A stretch of 64,000 bases of DNA from Roseiflexus castenholzii DSM 13941 (GCF_000017805.1 NC_009767.1:4753001-4817000), one strand, 5' to 3'; positions 27,587 through 36,055 are shown, counted from the stretch's first letter. Notes: generated from the letters alone by a model not told the origin. Made by a program: numbers and translations.

Positions 27587-28729
27587 ATGCGCAAGGCGTT
27601 CGTCTACCGTCTCTACCCATCGAAGCCCCAGGAACGGCGGCTGGAATTCACCCGCGAGACCTGCCGGCGCTTCTATAACGACTGCCTTGCAGAGCGCAAG
27701 ACCGCTTACGAGGAACGCGGTGAGACGATTCGCAAATCTGCGCAACTGCGGCGCGTGAAAGAGCGCAAAGCGACCAATCCCGACGCTAAAGACGTGCATA
27801 GCCACATCCTGCAGATCGTGGTAGACGACCTGGATAAGGCATTTCAAGCCTTCTTCCGTCGTGTGAAAACGGGCGAGAAACCAGGATACCCCAGGTTCAA
27901 GGGACGCAATCGCTGGAAGGGGTTTGGTCTGAAAGAGTACGGCAACGGCTTTAAGATCGATGGGCGGCGGCTCCGTATCACCGGCATTGGTCGGATCGCG
28001 GTTCGCTGGCATCGTCCCCTTGAAGGGCGGATCAAGACCCTCCGGATTGTGAAACGGGCTGGCAAGTGGTACGCCGCCTTTTCGTGCATCACGAACGAAG
28101 TGCCGGCTCCGCCCGCTCAGCGCGATGTGGGGATTGATGTCGGCGTCGCCTGCCTGCTCACGACAAGCGATGGGGAGAAGGTGGACAACCCGCGCTGGCA
28201 TCGCGTCGAGCAGCGGAAATTGCGCGTGTTGCAGCGACGGGTTGCCCGTCGCAAGAAAGGCGGCGGCAACCGCAAAAAGGCCGTGCTTGCGCTGCAACGC
28301 CAACACGAACGGATCGCCAATCGGCGGAAGGACTTCTTGAATAAGCTGGTACACAACCTGATCACACGCTACGACCGGATTGCGCTGGAAGACCTGCGCA
28401 TCACGAACATGGTGCGCAACCCGCGCCTGGCGAAGAGCATTTTGGACGCTTCGTGGGGCTGCCTCATACGACGCCTGATGAGCAAGGCTGCAAGCGCTGG
28501 CCGTCTGGTGCTGCTGGTAGACCCACGGAACACGTCGCAGGACTGCTCTCAGTGTGGGCGGCTCGTTGCGAAGGATTTGAGCGTGCGCGTGCATCAGTGT
28601 CCACATTGCGGCGTTGTGCTCGATAGAGATCACAACGCGGCGATCAATATCCTGAAAAGGGCTGGACAAGTCCTTTGGGGCATAAGCTCGTCACCAGGCG
28701 GGTTGCCCCAAGAAGCTGCCGGGTTTTAA
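27587..28729 (+). CDS. tnpB: TnpB (OrfB) RNA-guided nuclease of a TnpA-less IS200/IS605-group element
   Basis: 380 residues. N-terminal OrfB helix-turn-helix region (RKAFVYRLYPSKPQERRLEFT), then a RuvC-like core with the acidic triad D184 (GIDVGV), E268 (ALEDLRI) and D346/D348 (DRDHNAAINIL). A zinc ribbon CSQCG...CPHCG lies between the last two. The length matches active TnpB proteins and all key residues are kept. No TnpA transposase gene is near, so this is a solitary IS1341-type unit. A TATAAT at 27535-27540 could be its -10 box. A guide RNA would be expected to overlap the 3' end of the gene; that is family knowledge, not seen. Confidence 0.95.
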   Translation: MRKAFVYRLYPSKPQERRLEFTRETCRRFYNDCLAERKTAYEERGETIRKSAQLRRVKERKATNPDAKDVHSHILQIVVDDLDKAFQAFFRRVKTGEKPGYPRFKGRNRWKGFGLKEYGNGFKIDGRRLRITGIGRIAVRWHRPLEGRIKTLRIVKRAGKWYAAFSCITNEVPAPPAQRDVGIDVGVACLLTTSDGEKVDNPRWHRVEQRKLRVLQRRVARRKKGGGNRKKAVLALQRQHERIANRRKDFLNKLVHNLITRYDRIALEDLRITNMVRNPRLAKSILDASWGCLIRRLMSKAASAGRLVLLVDPRNTSQDCSQCGRLVAKDLSVRVHQCPHCGVVLDRDHNAAINILKRAGQVLWGISSSPGGLPQEAAGF

Positions 28730-28733
28730 CCCG
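28720..28733 (+). other. Hairpin over the tnpB stop codon, possible element right end
   Basis: CGGGTT-TT-AACCCG forms a 6-bp stem with a 2-nt loop, and the TAA stop of tnpB lies in it. Imperfect subterminal hairpins mark the right end of IS200/IS605-group elements, and the guide RNA scaffold ends there. The exact right boundary of the element cannot be set without an empty-site comparison. Confidence 0.45.
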
Positions 28734-28792
28734 TGCAGAGTGTCACGATAACGCCTGCTACAGAAGGGCGCTTCTCCCTCGCCTTTCCACGT

Positions 28793-29374
28793 TCAACCTG
28801 CACCTTCCACATTCCCGAACCGGAACGCCGGACGTTCAAGATACTCTGCCAGCCGCATCCCTTTCCGGTCGCGCTGCGAGAGGATCGGATCGGTCACGGG
28901 CCAGGGGACGCCAATGTCGGGATCGTTCCAGGCGATGACCCCTTCGGCGGCGGGGGTGTAGTATATGCTGCATTTGTACTGAATCTCCGCCACATCGGAG
29001 AGCGTGAGAAACGCATGCCCGAACCCAATTGGAACCAACAGTTGCAACATGTTGTCTGCTGTCAATTCCACGGCATGCCAGCGCCCGAAGGTGGGTGATC
29101 CCACGCGCAAATCGACGATCACATCAAGGACGTTTCCCAGCGTGCAGCGCACCAGTTTCACCATTGGCGCCGTCATATCCTGGTAGTGGAAGCCGCGCAA
29201 CACGTTCTTCACCGAGCGCGAGTGATTGTCCTGCACGAAATCGATTGCAATGCCGCGCGCCGCGAAATCGCGGGAGTTCCACGACTCCAGAAAAAAGCCG
29301 CGCTCATCGCGGAAACAGACCGGTTCGATGATCACGGCGCCGGGCAGTGGCGTTTTGTGAATGGTGAATTGCAT
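28793..29374 (-). CDS. rfbC: dTDP-4-dehydrorhamnose 3,5-epimerase
   Basis: 193 residues, the usual RmlC length. Family landmarks are intact: FRDERGFFLESW near 21-32, QDNHSRSVKNVLRGFHYQ with the catalytic histidine at 63, DVIVDLRVGSPTFGRW, IGFGHAFLTLSD, and YYTPAAEGVIAWNDPDIGVPWP with the active-site tyrosine. It makes dTDP-4-keto-L-rhamnose, so L-rhamnose or a relative is probably a component of the glycan built by the neighbouring transferases. No rmlA, rmlB or rmlD lies beside it. Confidence 0.94.
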   Translation of the reverse strand: MQFTIHKTPLPGAVIIEPVCFRDERGFFLESWNSRDFAARGIAIDFVQDNHSRSVKNVLRGFHYQDMTAPMVKLVRCTLGNVLDVIVDLRVGSPTFGRWHAVELTADNMLQLLVPIGFGHAFLTLSDVAEIQYKCSIYYTPAAEGVIAWNDPDIGVPWPVTDPILSQRDRKGMRLAEYLERPAFRFGNVEGAG

Positions 29375-29628
29375 GGTTGGTTCTTACTCGCTTCCTTCCC
29401 GCTGTCCACCTGTGCCTGTTTGCACCTGAATTCATTCACCACAGAGGCGCAGAGGAAGCCATCTTCCTCCGGTAACCGGCAACCTGTATCCCTGTGGGCG
29501 CCCACAAAGGGGCGCCCCGACCCATCGATGTGCAATCTTCCTGCAATGACCGCTTTCGATTTTCACTCACGGGAGACGTTGCGGTGCGGGCGCATATTAC
29601 ACCGAGCACCACCTGCAACCCTCAACGT

Positions 29629-30042
29629 TCAACCTTCTTCCGACGTTTCCCACTTTTCTGCCAGGGCGATGAACAGGGCAAAGTCGTGAAGGGCTGGCAC
29701 GATGCTGGCGTACAGAATATCATAATCGATCGTTTCGTAGAGATGCACCAGAACATTGCGCATCCCTGCCGCTTGCTGGAGACGTCCCGCAAGATCGCCC
29801 GGCAGCAATCCTTCTTGCGCCGCCAGACGAAAGGCGTCTCGATACGAGGTCGGCGCCCGTCCACGCTCAGCCAGGATATGAAACAGCAGGTCGGCTGCTG
29901 CGCCAACCAGCAATTCGAGAAGACGCTCGATGGTGTAGTGGTGCGCTTCGATCTCGGCGCGGCTCATCTGTTCAAATGGCGCCAGATCGCGGAGCAACTG
30001 CCGGAGATATGCCAGCTTACGCAGCAAGACATCACGAGCCAC
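29629..30042 (-). CDS. hepT: HepT-like HEPN RNase toxin
   Basis: 137 residues from a GTG at 30042 that overlaps the end of the nucleotidyltransferase gene; an ATG at 30054 is the alternative. All-helical, with the HEPN motif in MRNVLVHLYETIDYDIL (R-x4-H followed by Y), which carries the catalytic residues and the tyrosine modified by the partner. Its partner is encoded immediately upstream. HepT cleaves RNA; MntA blocks it by adding AMP to the tyrosine. The assignment rests on the motif plus the gene order. Confidence 0.88.
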   Translation of the reverse strand: MARDVLLRKLAYLRQLLRDLAPFEQMSRAEIEAHHYTIERLLELLVGAAADLLFHILAERGRAPTSYRDAFRLAAQEGLLPGDLAGRLQQAAGMRNVLVHLYETIDYDILYASIVPALHDFALFIALAEKWETSEEG

Positions 30043-30445
30043 GCAACACCTCATCAGCGTAGCGCCGCAGCGACTCGGCAAGGGCGCGGCGGAATGGAAG
30101 CGCGTCGTTGTACAGATGCCAGAGACGCGCCCGTTCCTGCATCCATGACCCCCGATCACGTTCGTAGAGAAGTCGCCCGTCGCGCGCGATCTCCCACCCC
30201 AGCACTGGATCGGTGGCGGGGGTCAGCAGCACCAGACTGACATTCGCACCCAGCAGATCCTCGAGTTCAACCTGCCAGGCGATGCGATCAAGTGGCGCTG
30301 GCGCGCGAACAGGCTTGAGCGCCAGGTCGTAGTCGCTATCGGGGCGCGCATTTCCTCGCGCTCGTGAGCCAAACAGCACACAAAGCCCAATGTTGCGCGT
30401 CCTGCACCAGGCAACCAGCGACTCGACCCACGACGCAGCGTTCAT
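30032..30445 (-). CDS. mntA: MntA-like minimal nucleotidyltransferase antitoxin
   Basis: 137 residues. The nucleotidyltransferase signature is complete: LCVLFGSRARGNARPDSDYDLALKP, with GSRARG and the paired aspartates in DSDYDLAL. Start overlaps the Uma2-like gene by 4 nt (ATGA) and the end overlaps hepT by about 11 nt, so the three genes are likely to be translated together. Length is slightly above the shortest members, with a C-terminal helical extension. Confidence 0.9.
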   Translation of the reverse strand: MNAASWVESLVAWCRTRNIGLCVLFGSRARGNARPDSDYDLALKPVRAPAPLDRIAWQVELEDLLGANVSLVLLTPATDPVLGWEIARDGRLLYERDRGSWMQERARLWHLYNDALPFRRALAESLRRYADEVLRGS

Positions 30446-31386
30446 TGTCCATCTTCCTCGCGGCGCAGACGCCGCAGTTCAGCCTCCAGCGCACGCAGCC
30501 GCGCTTCCGCCTCGGCGCGGGCTGCCGCTTCCTGGCGCGCCCGCGCTTCCGCCTCGGCGCGGGCTGCCGCTTCCTGGCGCGCCCGCGCTTCCGCCTCCGC
30601 CCGCGCTGCCGCTTCCTGGCGCGCCCGCGCTTCCGCCTCCGCCCGCGCTGCCGCTTCCTGGCGCGCCCGTTCCGCAGCCTCTGCCGCCTGCCGCACGACC
30701 ATGACGTAGTCGCCAATTGCCACACCCTGCTCATCATAGCAGACGACATGATCGCCCTCGATGCCCAGCCACAGACCGGCAATGACCAGCTGCACCCGCC
30801 CGTCGGCTTCCGTCGAGTGCGCCACATAGCGCCCATCCGCCAATCGATAGTCGAGCAGACGCAACCGTCGCTCCCCGCTTCGACCGCCCATATCGTCGAC
30901 GATCACATACTGCGCGACCCCAGCCCATGCGTAGTGCTCCACCTTGCGCACCAGATCGTTCTCGCGCGTCTCCGGCGAGGTGATTTCGATGATCAGCGCC
31001 GGACGCGCACCCTCGACCGCCACCTCAAACGTGCTCCAGTTCCGCCGCTCCGGGATGCCGGGAATAACCATCACATCTGGACCATGCGCCCGCAGGTTGG
31101 GGACATCCCATGCAATGCGCACATCGCTGAGCACGATCGCAAGACCAGATGGCTCCAGGCGCGCGCGGAGCACTTCGGTGAGGTACATCCGGTCGGTTTC
31201 GTGACGGTCGCTGTGCACGATGAAGTCTCCCACCTCAGGGTGCAGGACATCTTCTAACGTGAGCGGAATCTGTTCCAGGTGACGAGGATCGTCGGGGGTC
31301 GGGCGCAGCACGAAACGCCACCCGTAGCGGAACGGATCGGCGTCTGATTCGACCGGAGAACTGATCTGGATGGTGTCAGTCGTCAT
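30442..31386 (-). CDS. Uma2-family PD-(D/E)XK nuclease with Arg/Glu/Ala coiled-coil tail
   Basis: About 314 residues from the ATG at 31386 (GAGG ribosome site). The Uma2/DUF820 core shows GDFIVHSDRHET, PDVMVIPGIPERRNW, and ALIIEITSPETRENDLVRKVEHYAWAGVAQYVIVDD, which holds the PD...E-x-T and trailing K of the restriction-endonuclease fold. Residues from about 235 are four copies of a 14-residue unit RARQEAAARAEAEA, encoded by a 42-bp repeat, then a basic tail. Such proteins are numerous in Chloroflexota and cyanobacteria, with unproven function. Translational coupling to mntA/hepT is notable. Confidence 0.87.
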   Translation of the reverse strand: MTTDTIQISSPVESDADPFRYGWRFVLRPTPDDPRHLEQIPLTLEDVLHPEVGDFIVHSDRHETDRMYLTEVLRARLEPSGLAIVLSDVRIAWDVPNLRAHGPDVMVIPGIPERRNWSTFEVAVEGARPALIIEITSPETRENDLVRKVEHYAWAGVAQYVIVDDMGGRSGERRLRLLDYRLADGRYVAHSTEADGRVQLVIAGLWLGIEGDHVVCYDEQGVAIGDYVMVVRQAAEAAERARQEAAARAEAEARARQEAAARAEAEARARQEAAARAEAEARARQEAAARAEAEARLRALEAELRRLRREEDGQ

Positions 31387-31413
31387 AGCCTCAGTATAGC
31401 ACACGACGAAGGG

Positions 31414-32391
31414 CTACGCCCCATGCGCCTGTTCATACGCGATCACCGCGCGGATGATGTCGTCGAGATCGAGGGTGGGGCGAAAGCCGGTGAGCGCCGC
31501 GAGGCGCGAAATATCCGGCACGCGGCGACGCATGTCCTCAAAACCGGCTTCGTAGGCATGTTCATAGGGCACCAGCACAATCGGCGACGAACTCCTCGCC
31601 AGACGCACCACGCGCTGCGCCAGTTCGAGGATGCTCACCTCTTGTGGATTGCCAACGTTGAAAATCTTCCCGACAGCCCCAGGATGGTCGAGGAGGGCGA
31701 TCAGAGCGCGCACCGTATCGCCGACATAACAGAAGCAACGGGTCTGCTGGCCATCGCCATACACGCGCAACGGCACATCGCGCAGCGCAGCGCGCACAAA
31801 ACGCGGCAACACCATGCCATAGCGCCCGGTTTGGCGCGGACCGACAGTATTGAACAGACGCGCGATAATCACCGGAAGGTCGCGCTCCTTGTGGTACGCC
31901 AGCGCAAGAAACTCGTCGAGCAGTTTCGAGCAGGCATAACTCCAACGCCCCATTGTCGAAGGTCCAAGCACCAGGTCATCGTCTTCGCGGAAGGGTATCC
32001 GCTCACTCTTGCCGTACACCTCCGAGGTGCTGGCGAGCAGGACGGTCTTGCCCTTCTTCGCCGCCCAGCGCAGCACCAGTTCCGTGCCGTTCACATTGGT
32101 TTCAATGGTGCGCACCGGGCTTTGCACAATGAGCTGCACCCCAACCGCAGCCGCCAAATGCACGATGGCATCGCTCTCATCGATCAGTTCAGCCAGAACA
32201 GCCTCGTTTGCAATCGTATCGAGCGTATAACTGAAGTTCGGATGCCCTTTGAGATGGCGAATATTCGCTACTGCGCCAGTGGAAAGGTCATCAATAATCG
32301 CCACCCGGTCACCGCGCGCAATGAGCGCGTCCGCCAGGTGCGAACCGATAAACCCCGCGCCGCCGGTGATCAGGATGCTGCGCTGCGTCAT
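31414..32391 (-). CDS. NAD-dependent nucleotide-sugar epimerase/dehydratase (extended SDR)
   Basis: 325 residues from the ATG at 32391 with AGGTG ribosome site; the longer open frame upstream is repeat sequence. NAD motif ILITGGAGFIGSHLADALIARG, catalytic STSEVYGKS and YACSK, and substrate-side ARLFNTVGPRQTGRYGMVLPRFV and VYGDGQQTRCFCYVGDTVRAL. This set fits UDP-glucuronate decarboxylase/UDP-glucose epimerase-like proteins; the exact substrate is not fixed by sequence. It would supply a nucleotide sugar to the polysaccharide locus. Confidence 0.87.
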   Translation of the reverse strand: MTQRSILITGGAGFIGSHLADALIARGDRVAIIDDLSTGAVANIRHLKGHPNFSYTLDTIANEAVLAELIDESDAIVHLAAAVGVQLIVQSPVRTIETNVNGTELVLRWAAKKGKTVLLASTSEVYGKSERIPFREDDDLVLGPSTMGRWSYACSKLLDEFLALAYHKERDLPVIIARLFNTVGPRQTGRYGMVLPRFVRAALRDVPLRVYGDGQQTRCFCYVGDTVRALIALLDHPGAVGKIFNVGNPQEVSILELAQRVVRLARSSSPIVLVPYEHAYEAGFEDMRRRVPDISRLAALTGFRPTLDLDDIIRAVIAYEQAHGA

Positions 32392-32404
32392 GGTGGTCAC
32401 CTGC

Positions 32405-32635
32405 AAAGGGTAGGGGAACTGAGAACCGAGAACCGAGAACCAAGAATTGAGAACCAAGAACCAAGAACCAACCGTGACCATCCATCCCGATCCGCGACGA
32501 TCCGTGTGCGCTCCCGCCACGCCCCGGCGCAGAACCGAGAACCAAGAACCGAGAACCAAGAACCAACCGTGACCATCCATCCCGATCCGCGACGATCCGT
32601 GTGCGCTCTCGCCACGCCCTGGCGCCGCACCCGGA
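32405..32635. repeat. 94-bp direct repeat, two copies, with GAACC(A/G)AGAACC microrepeats
   Basis: Two units 94 bp apart, each made of GAACCGAGAACCAAGAACC-type microrepeats, then CCGTGACCATCCATCCCGA and GTGTGCGCTC. A third copy, inverted, lies at about 41480-41592. It occupies the space before the epimerase start and yields a spurious N-terminal extension if translated. Confidence 0.88.
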
Positions 32636-32656
32636 ACCGGGAACGTCCCGCTGTCG

Positions 32657-33283
32657 TCATCGCGGCGCTTCAATCAGGGTCATAATCGCCTGACGCGCCC
32701 GCGCAAGACGCGCGTCCATCCCCTCTGGTCGAAGGTAGAGGTCTTCACGAATGATCCCGACATCGCGACGGATCTGCACGATCGGGTCGCGATCAGCGTC
32801 AGCAGCGCGCGCATATGCCTGTTCGAGCGCATCATCGATAGTTGTCAGAATCTGCTCAACGCGAGCGAAATCATTCATGCGCAACGCTGCTTCAGCATCC
32901 GCCAGATGGTTGAGCGCGCGCATGAGATAGATTGCCGCCCACAGGCGATCATCCTGGACGCGCAGGTCGATCACCTCCTGGCGCGTCACAGCGGCAGCCA
33001 GTGGCGCATCCGTCGGTTGCGGCGAGGGCGCAGCGCCAGCCGTCGGCGCTACACCGACAGTCGGTGATGGCGTCGGCGTTATCAAGCCAGCAGGCGCTGT
33101 CGGTTGGGGGGCAGGGGGGGCGGGTGACGACAAGAAACGCTGAGCGCCCAGGGTCAGCGCAACCGCAGCGAGCGCAGTGATCGCGTGGGGCAACACCGCC
33201 CGGAGCAGACGCATCACTCTCCCCGGTGCGACATGCTCTGGCGGAGAAACATCAGGTTCTGAACTGGCAGCCGGCTCAGACAC
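32657..33283 (-). CDS. Membrane-anchored protein of unknown function
   Basis: 208 residues, not assigned to a family. Cytoplasmic N-terminus of about 28 residues, one membrane helix (LLRAVLPHAITALAAVALTLGAQRFL), a 45-residue Pro/Thr/Ala-rich linker, then an alpha-helical region of about 110 residues (RQEVIDLRVQDDRLWAAIYLMRALNHLADAEAALRMNDFARVEQIL) that resembles a short TPR-like or four-helix unit. It starts 10 nt after the ANTAR regulator gene, so the two are probably co-transcribed. Confidence 0.75.
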   Translation of the reverse strand: MSEPAASSEPDVSPPEHVAPGRVMRLLRAVLPHAITALAAVALTLGAQRFLSSPAPPAPQPTAPAGLITPTPSPTVGVAPTAGAAPSPQPTDAPLAAAVTRQEVIDLRVQDDRLWAAIYLMRALNHLADAEAALRMNDFARVEQILTTIDDALEQAYARAADADRDPIVQIRRDVGIIREDLYLRPEGMDARLARARQAIMTLIEAPR

Positions 33284-33293
33284 GAATGCGGCA

Positions 33294-33878
33294 TTACTTC
33301 TCGATCTGCGCCGTCAACAGGATCGCCTGCGCAATTTCGCGCATCGACTTGCGCGTGTTCATCGAGAGTTGCTGAATCTTGCGGAACGCCTCGTGCTCCT
33401 TGAGACCCTGCGTATCCATCAGCACGCCCTTGGCACGCTCGACCAGCTTGCGCGTCTCCAACGTTTCCTTCAGATCGTTGATCTGCCTGTCCATCTCACG
33501 AAACTCGTTGTAGCGCGCCAGCGCGATCTCGATTGCAGGAAGGAGTTCACCCTCGTGGAACGGCTTGACGACATAGTTAACCACACCCGCCTCGCGCGCC
33601 CGATCCACCAACTCCCGATCCGAATAGGCGGTCAGCAACAGAACCGGCGCAATCTTCTCTTCAGTCAGAACTCTGGCTGCCTGAATGCCATCAAGTTTGG
33701 GCATGCGAATATCCATAATCACAAGGTCGGGGCGCAACTCGCGTGCCAGATTAATGACGCTAACGCCATCACCTGCCTCGCCAACCACCAGATACCCCAA
33801 ACCGACCAGCGTCTCTTTCAAGTGCATACGAATGATCGATTCGTCATCCGCAATCACCAGGCGTAGCTGCTGGGACAT
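33294..33878 (-). CDS. Response regulator with ANTAR RNA-binding output domain
   Basis: 194 residues. Receiver domain: ADDESIIR, the phosphorylated aspartate in DLVIMDIRMPKLDG, T/S in LLLTAYSD and K in NYVVKPF. After a helical linker (MDRQINDLKETLETRKLVERAKGVLMDTQG) the ANTAR domain ends in EAFRKIQQLSMNTRKSMREIAQAIL. ANTAR proteins bind paired hexaloop RNA hairpins and stop transcription termination, so a target leader should exist; none was found in this window. The ribosome site AGGAGAGG is strong, and a promoter lies upstream at 33972-34001. Confidence 0.92.
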   Translation of the reverse strand: MSQQLRLVIADDESIIRMHLKETLVGLGYLVVGEAGDGVSVINLARELRPDLVIMDIRMPKLDGIQAARVLTEEKIAPVLLLTAYSDRELVDRAREAGVVNYVVKPFHEGELLPAIEIALARYNEFREMDRQINDLKETLETRKLVERAKGVLMDTQGLKEHEAFRKIQQLSMNTRKSMREIAQAILLTAQIEK

Positions 33879-33971
33879 GAGTCCTCTCCTCTATACTCGA
33901 AGCCGCTGTCTGCGCAAAGAGAAGGCAGACGGCATTTGTCAAGCAATTGTCACAGTATGGTACAGTGTCAG

Positions 33972-34001
33972 AGTATAGCACATGGCAAGAGCGGCGGTCA
34001 A
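33972..34001 (-). promoter_or_regulatory. Promoter for the ANTAR regulator operon
   Basis: On the minus strand TTGACC (34001-33996) and TATACT (33977-33972) with an 18-bp spacer, about 90 nt before the start codon. The region also carries the divergent start of birA, with a TATACT at 34032-34037 on the plus strand but a poor -35 box. Confidence 0.6.
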
Positions 34002-34063
34002 GAAGTGCACAGGGTCCGCAGCGGCGCATGGTATACTGACACACACTCTGTAAGGAAACAACG

Positions 34064-34882
34064 ATGAGCCCGCTTCCAGAAGACCTTGATCTGATCACGC
34101 TCCGACGCCAGCTCGACACGCGCATCATCGGCGCCATGCTGATGCGCTATGAGCGAGTGGCGTCCACCAACGACATCGCCAGAGCGCGCGCGCGCAACGG
34201 CTATCCCGAAGGATTGGTCGTGCTGACGGAAGAACAATCGGCGGGGCGCGGTCGCCTCGGACGCACCTGGGTGTCAGCCTATGGCGATGCGTTGTTGCTG
34301 TCAATTCTGCTGCGCCCGGTCTGGCTTCCGCCAGGCGAGGCGTTCTCGCTCACAATGATGGCCGGCGTCGCCCTCTGCGAAGCAGTTGAACATGTCGCTT
34401 CGGTGCGCGCCCACCTGAAATGGCCCAATGATCTGTTGCTGTTTGTCGATGGCAAATGGCGCAAAAGCGCAGGTATTCTGACTGAGGTCAGCGTGAACGG
34501 CGATACTCTTGAGTGGGCAGTGGTGGGAATGGGAGTAAACGTCAATCAGGCGCCTGACAGTACGATCAACGGGCGTAATCTGCAACAGACGGCGACATGC
34601 ATCAGCGCTGCGGCTGGTCAACGCATCTCGCGCACCGCCCTGCTCGAAGCATTGCTGACAACGCTCGATGAACGCTACGCACAGATTCGGTCAGGTGAGC
34701 GCGCGGCGCTGTTCGCCGCCTGGCGTGCGCGCCTGATGCACATGGGTGAACCGGTGACCGTGACGCTGCCCGGCGGCGAGTTGCACGGCATTGCAGAGGA
34801 TGTCGCCCCCGACGGCACACTGTTGCTGCGCGACGCCACCGGTGTTCTGCACGCCGTACACACCGGCGATGTAGGATTCTGA
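34064..34882 (+). CDS. birA: Biotin-[acetyl-CoA-carboxylase] ligase, short form
   Basis: 272 residues with the biotin-binding and ATP-binding loop SAGRGRLGRTWVS near 64-76, LKWPNDLLLFVDGKWRKSAGILTE and VVGMGVNVNQ. The C-terminal SH3-like domain is present (GEPVTVTLPGGELHGIAEDVAPDGTLLLRD). There is no N-terminal helix-turn-helix, so it should biotinylate BCCP-type proteins without repressing transcription. AAGGAAA precedes the ATG. It stands alone, divergent from the ANTAR operon. Confidence 0.94.
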   Translation: MSPLPEDLDLITLRRQLDTRIIGAMLMRYERVASTNDIARARARNGYPEGLVVLTEEQSAGRGRLGRTWVSAYGDALLLSILLRPVWLPPGEAFSLTMMAGVALCEAVEHVASVRAHLKWPNDLLLFVDGKWRKSAGILTEVSVNGDTLEWAVVGMGVNVNQAPDSTINGRNLQQTATCISAAAGQRISRTALLEALLTTLDERYAQIRSGERAALFAAWRARLMHMGEPVTVTLPGGELHGIAEDVAPDGTLLLRDATGVLHAVHTGDVGF

Positions 34883-35000
34883 CGGGGATGGTCGTCCCGA
34901 CGCCGCGTTGTCCTCATCTCCCCGTCCCCTTCTCCCTCGAACGTTTAAAGGCGGACCGAACCCCCGTGCGCACCCGCCCCGCCCACCGTGGGACCGTGGG

Positions 35001-36055
35001 ACCCGCGCGCGCGGCGCCGGACTCCCCGCTCCCGCGTGCAGGAGCGGGGCAGGGGAAGGGTCAAACTCGCGTACCGGACCTTTGACTGGTTGGTGAACTC
35101 CCCGCTCCCGCAGCGCGGGAGAGGGGCAGGGGGTGAGGGGATTGCTTCGCCGCCTGCGGCGGCGCGCAAGGACCGCGCACCCCGGCACGCCCGGCGAGGG
35201 ACGGATGGTGAGATAATATGTTGTACTAGCATACTAGTATGGTGAACACCAGCACTCCTACCGGGGGATGGACCCGCGCGCGCGGCGCCGGACTCCCCGC
35301 TCCCGCGTGCAGGAGCGGGGCAGGGGAAGGGTCAAACTCGCGTACCGGACCTTTGACTGGTTGGTGAACTCCCCGCTCCCGCAGCGCGGGAGCGGGGCAG
35401 GGGGTGAGGGGATTGCTTCGCCGCCTGCGGCGGCGCGCAAGGACCGCGAACCCCGGCACGCCCGGCGAGGGGATTGCTTCGACCGGCTGCGCCGGTCTCG
35501 CAAGGACAGTGTGCTTCGACCGCCTGCGGCGGTGCGCAAGGACCGCGCACCCCGGCACGCCCGGCGAGGGGATTGCTTCGACCGGCTGCGGCGGCGCGCA
35601 AGGACCGTGAACCCCGGCACGCCCGGCGAGGGGATTGCTTCGACCGGCTGCGCCGGTCTCGCAAGGACAGTGTGCTTCGACCGCCTGCGGCGGTGCGCAA
35701 GGACCGCGCACCCCGGCACGCCCGGCGAGGGGATTGCTTCGACCGGCTGCGGCGGCGCGCAAGGACCGTGAACCCCGGCACGCCCGGCGAGGGGATTGCT
35801 TCGACCGGCTGCGCCGGTCTCGCAAGGACAGTGTGCTTCGACCGCCTGCGGCGGTGCGCAAGGACCGCGCACCCCGGCACGCCCGGCGAGGGGATTGCTT
35901 CGACCGGCTGCGGCGGCGCGCAAGGACCGTGAACCCCGGCACGCCCGGCGAGGGGATTGCTTCGACCGGCTGCGCCGGTCTCGCAATGACAGGGCGCACC
36001 GGCGCGTCCGGCGGGGGGATTGCTTCGACCGGCTGCGCTGGTCTCGCAATGACCC
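35001..36055. repeat. Composite repeat block: 200-bp direct repeat and 161-bp tandem repeat
   Basis: A segment of about 200 bp (35001-35202) recurs at 35272-35473. Then a 161-bp unit, starting GGGGATTGCTTCGACCGG, repeats at 35469, 35630, 35791 and partly 35952. Each 161-bp unit contains three GCA-triloop hairpins of the REP-like family. Because 161 is not divisible by three, all frames stay open for hundreds of codons on both strands. The final units switch from GCAAGGAC to GCAATGAC. Confidence 0.93.
35205..35262 (+). repeat. A+T-rich dispersed insert, copy 1
   Basis: An A+T-rich stretch with GTACTAGCATACTAGTATG sits between the two 200-bp repeat copies. A reverse-complement relative lies at about 53787-53836. 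Its composition differs sharply from the surrounding GC-rich repeat. No function is assignable. Confidence 0.6.

Noticed and set aside
27566..28669. 367-codon minus-strand open frame
   Set aside because: Antisense to tnpB, which has the complete RuvC and zinc motifs.
32392..32673. N-terminal extension of the NAD-dependent epimerase
   Set aside because: The extra 94 codons are repeat-derived (WFLVLGSWFSVL-type); the Rossmann motif and a good ribosome site mark the start at 32391.
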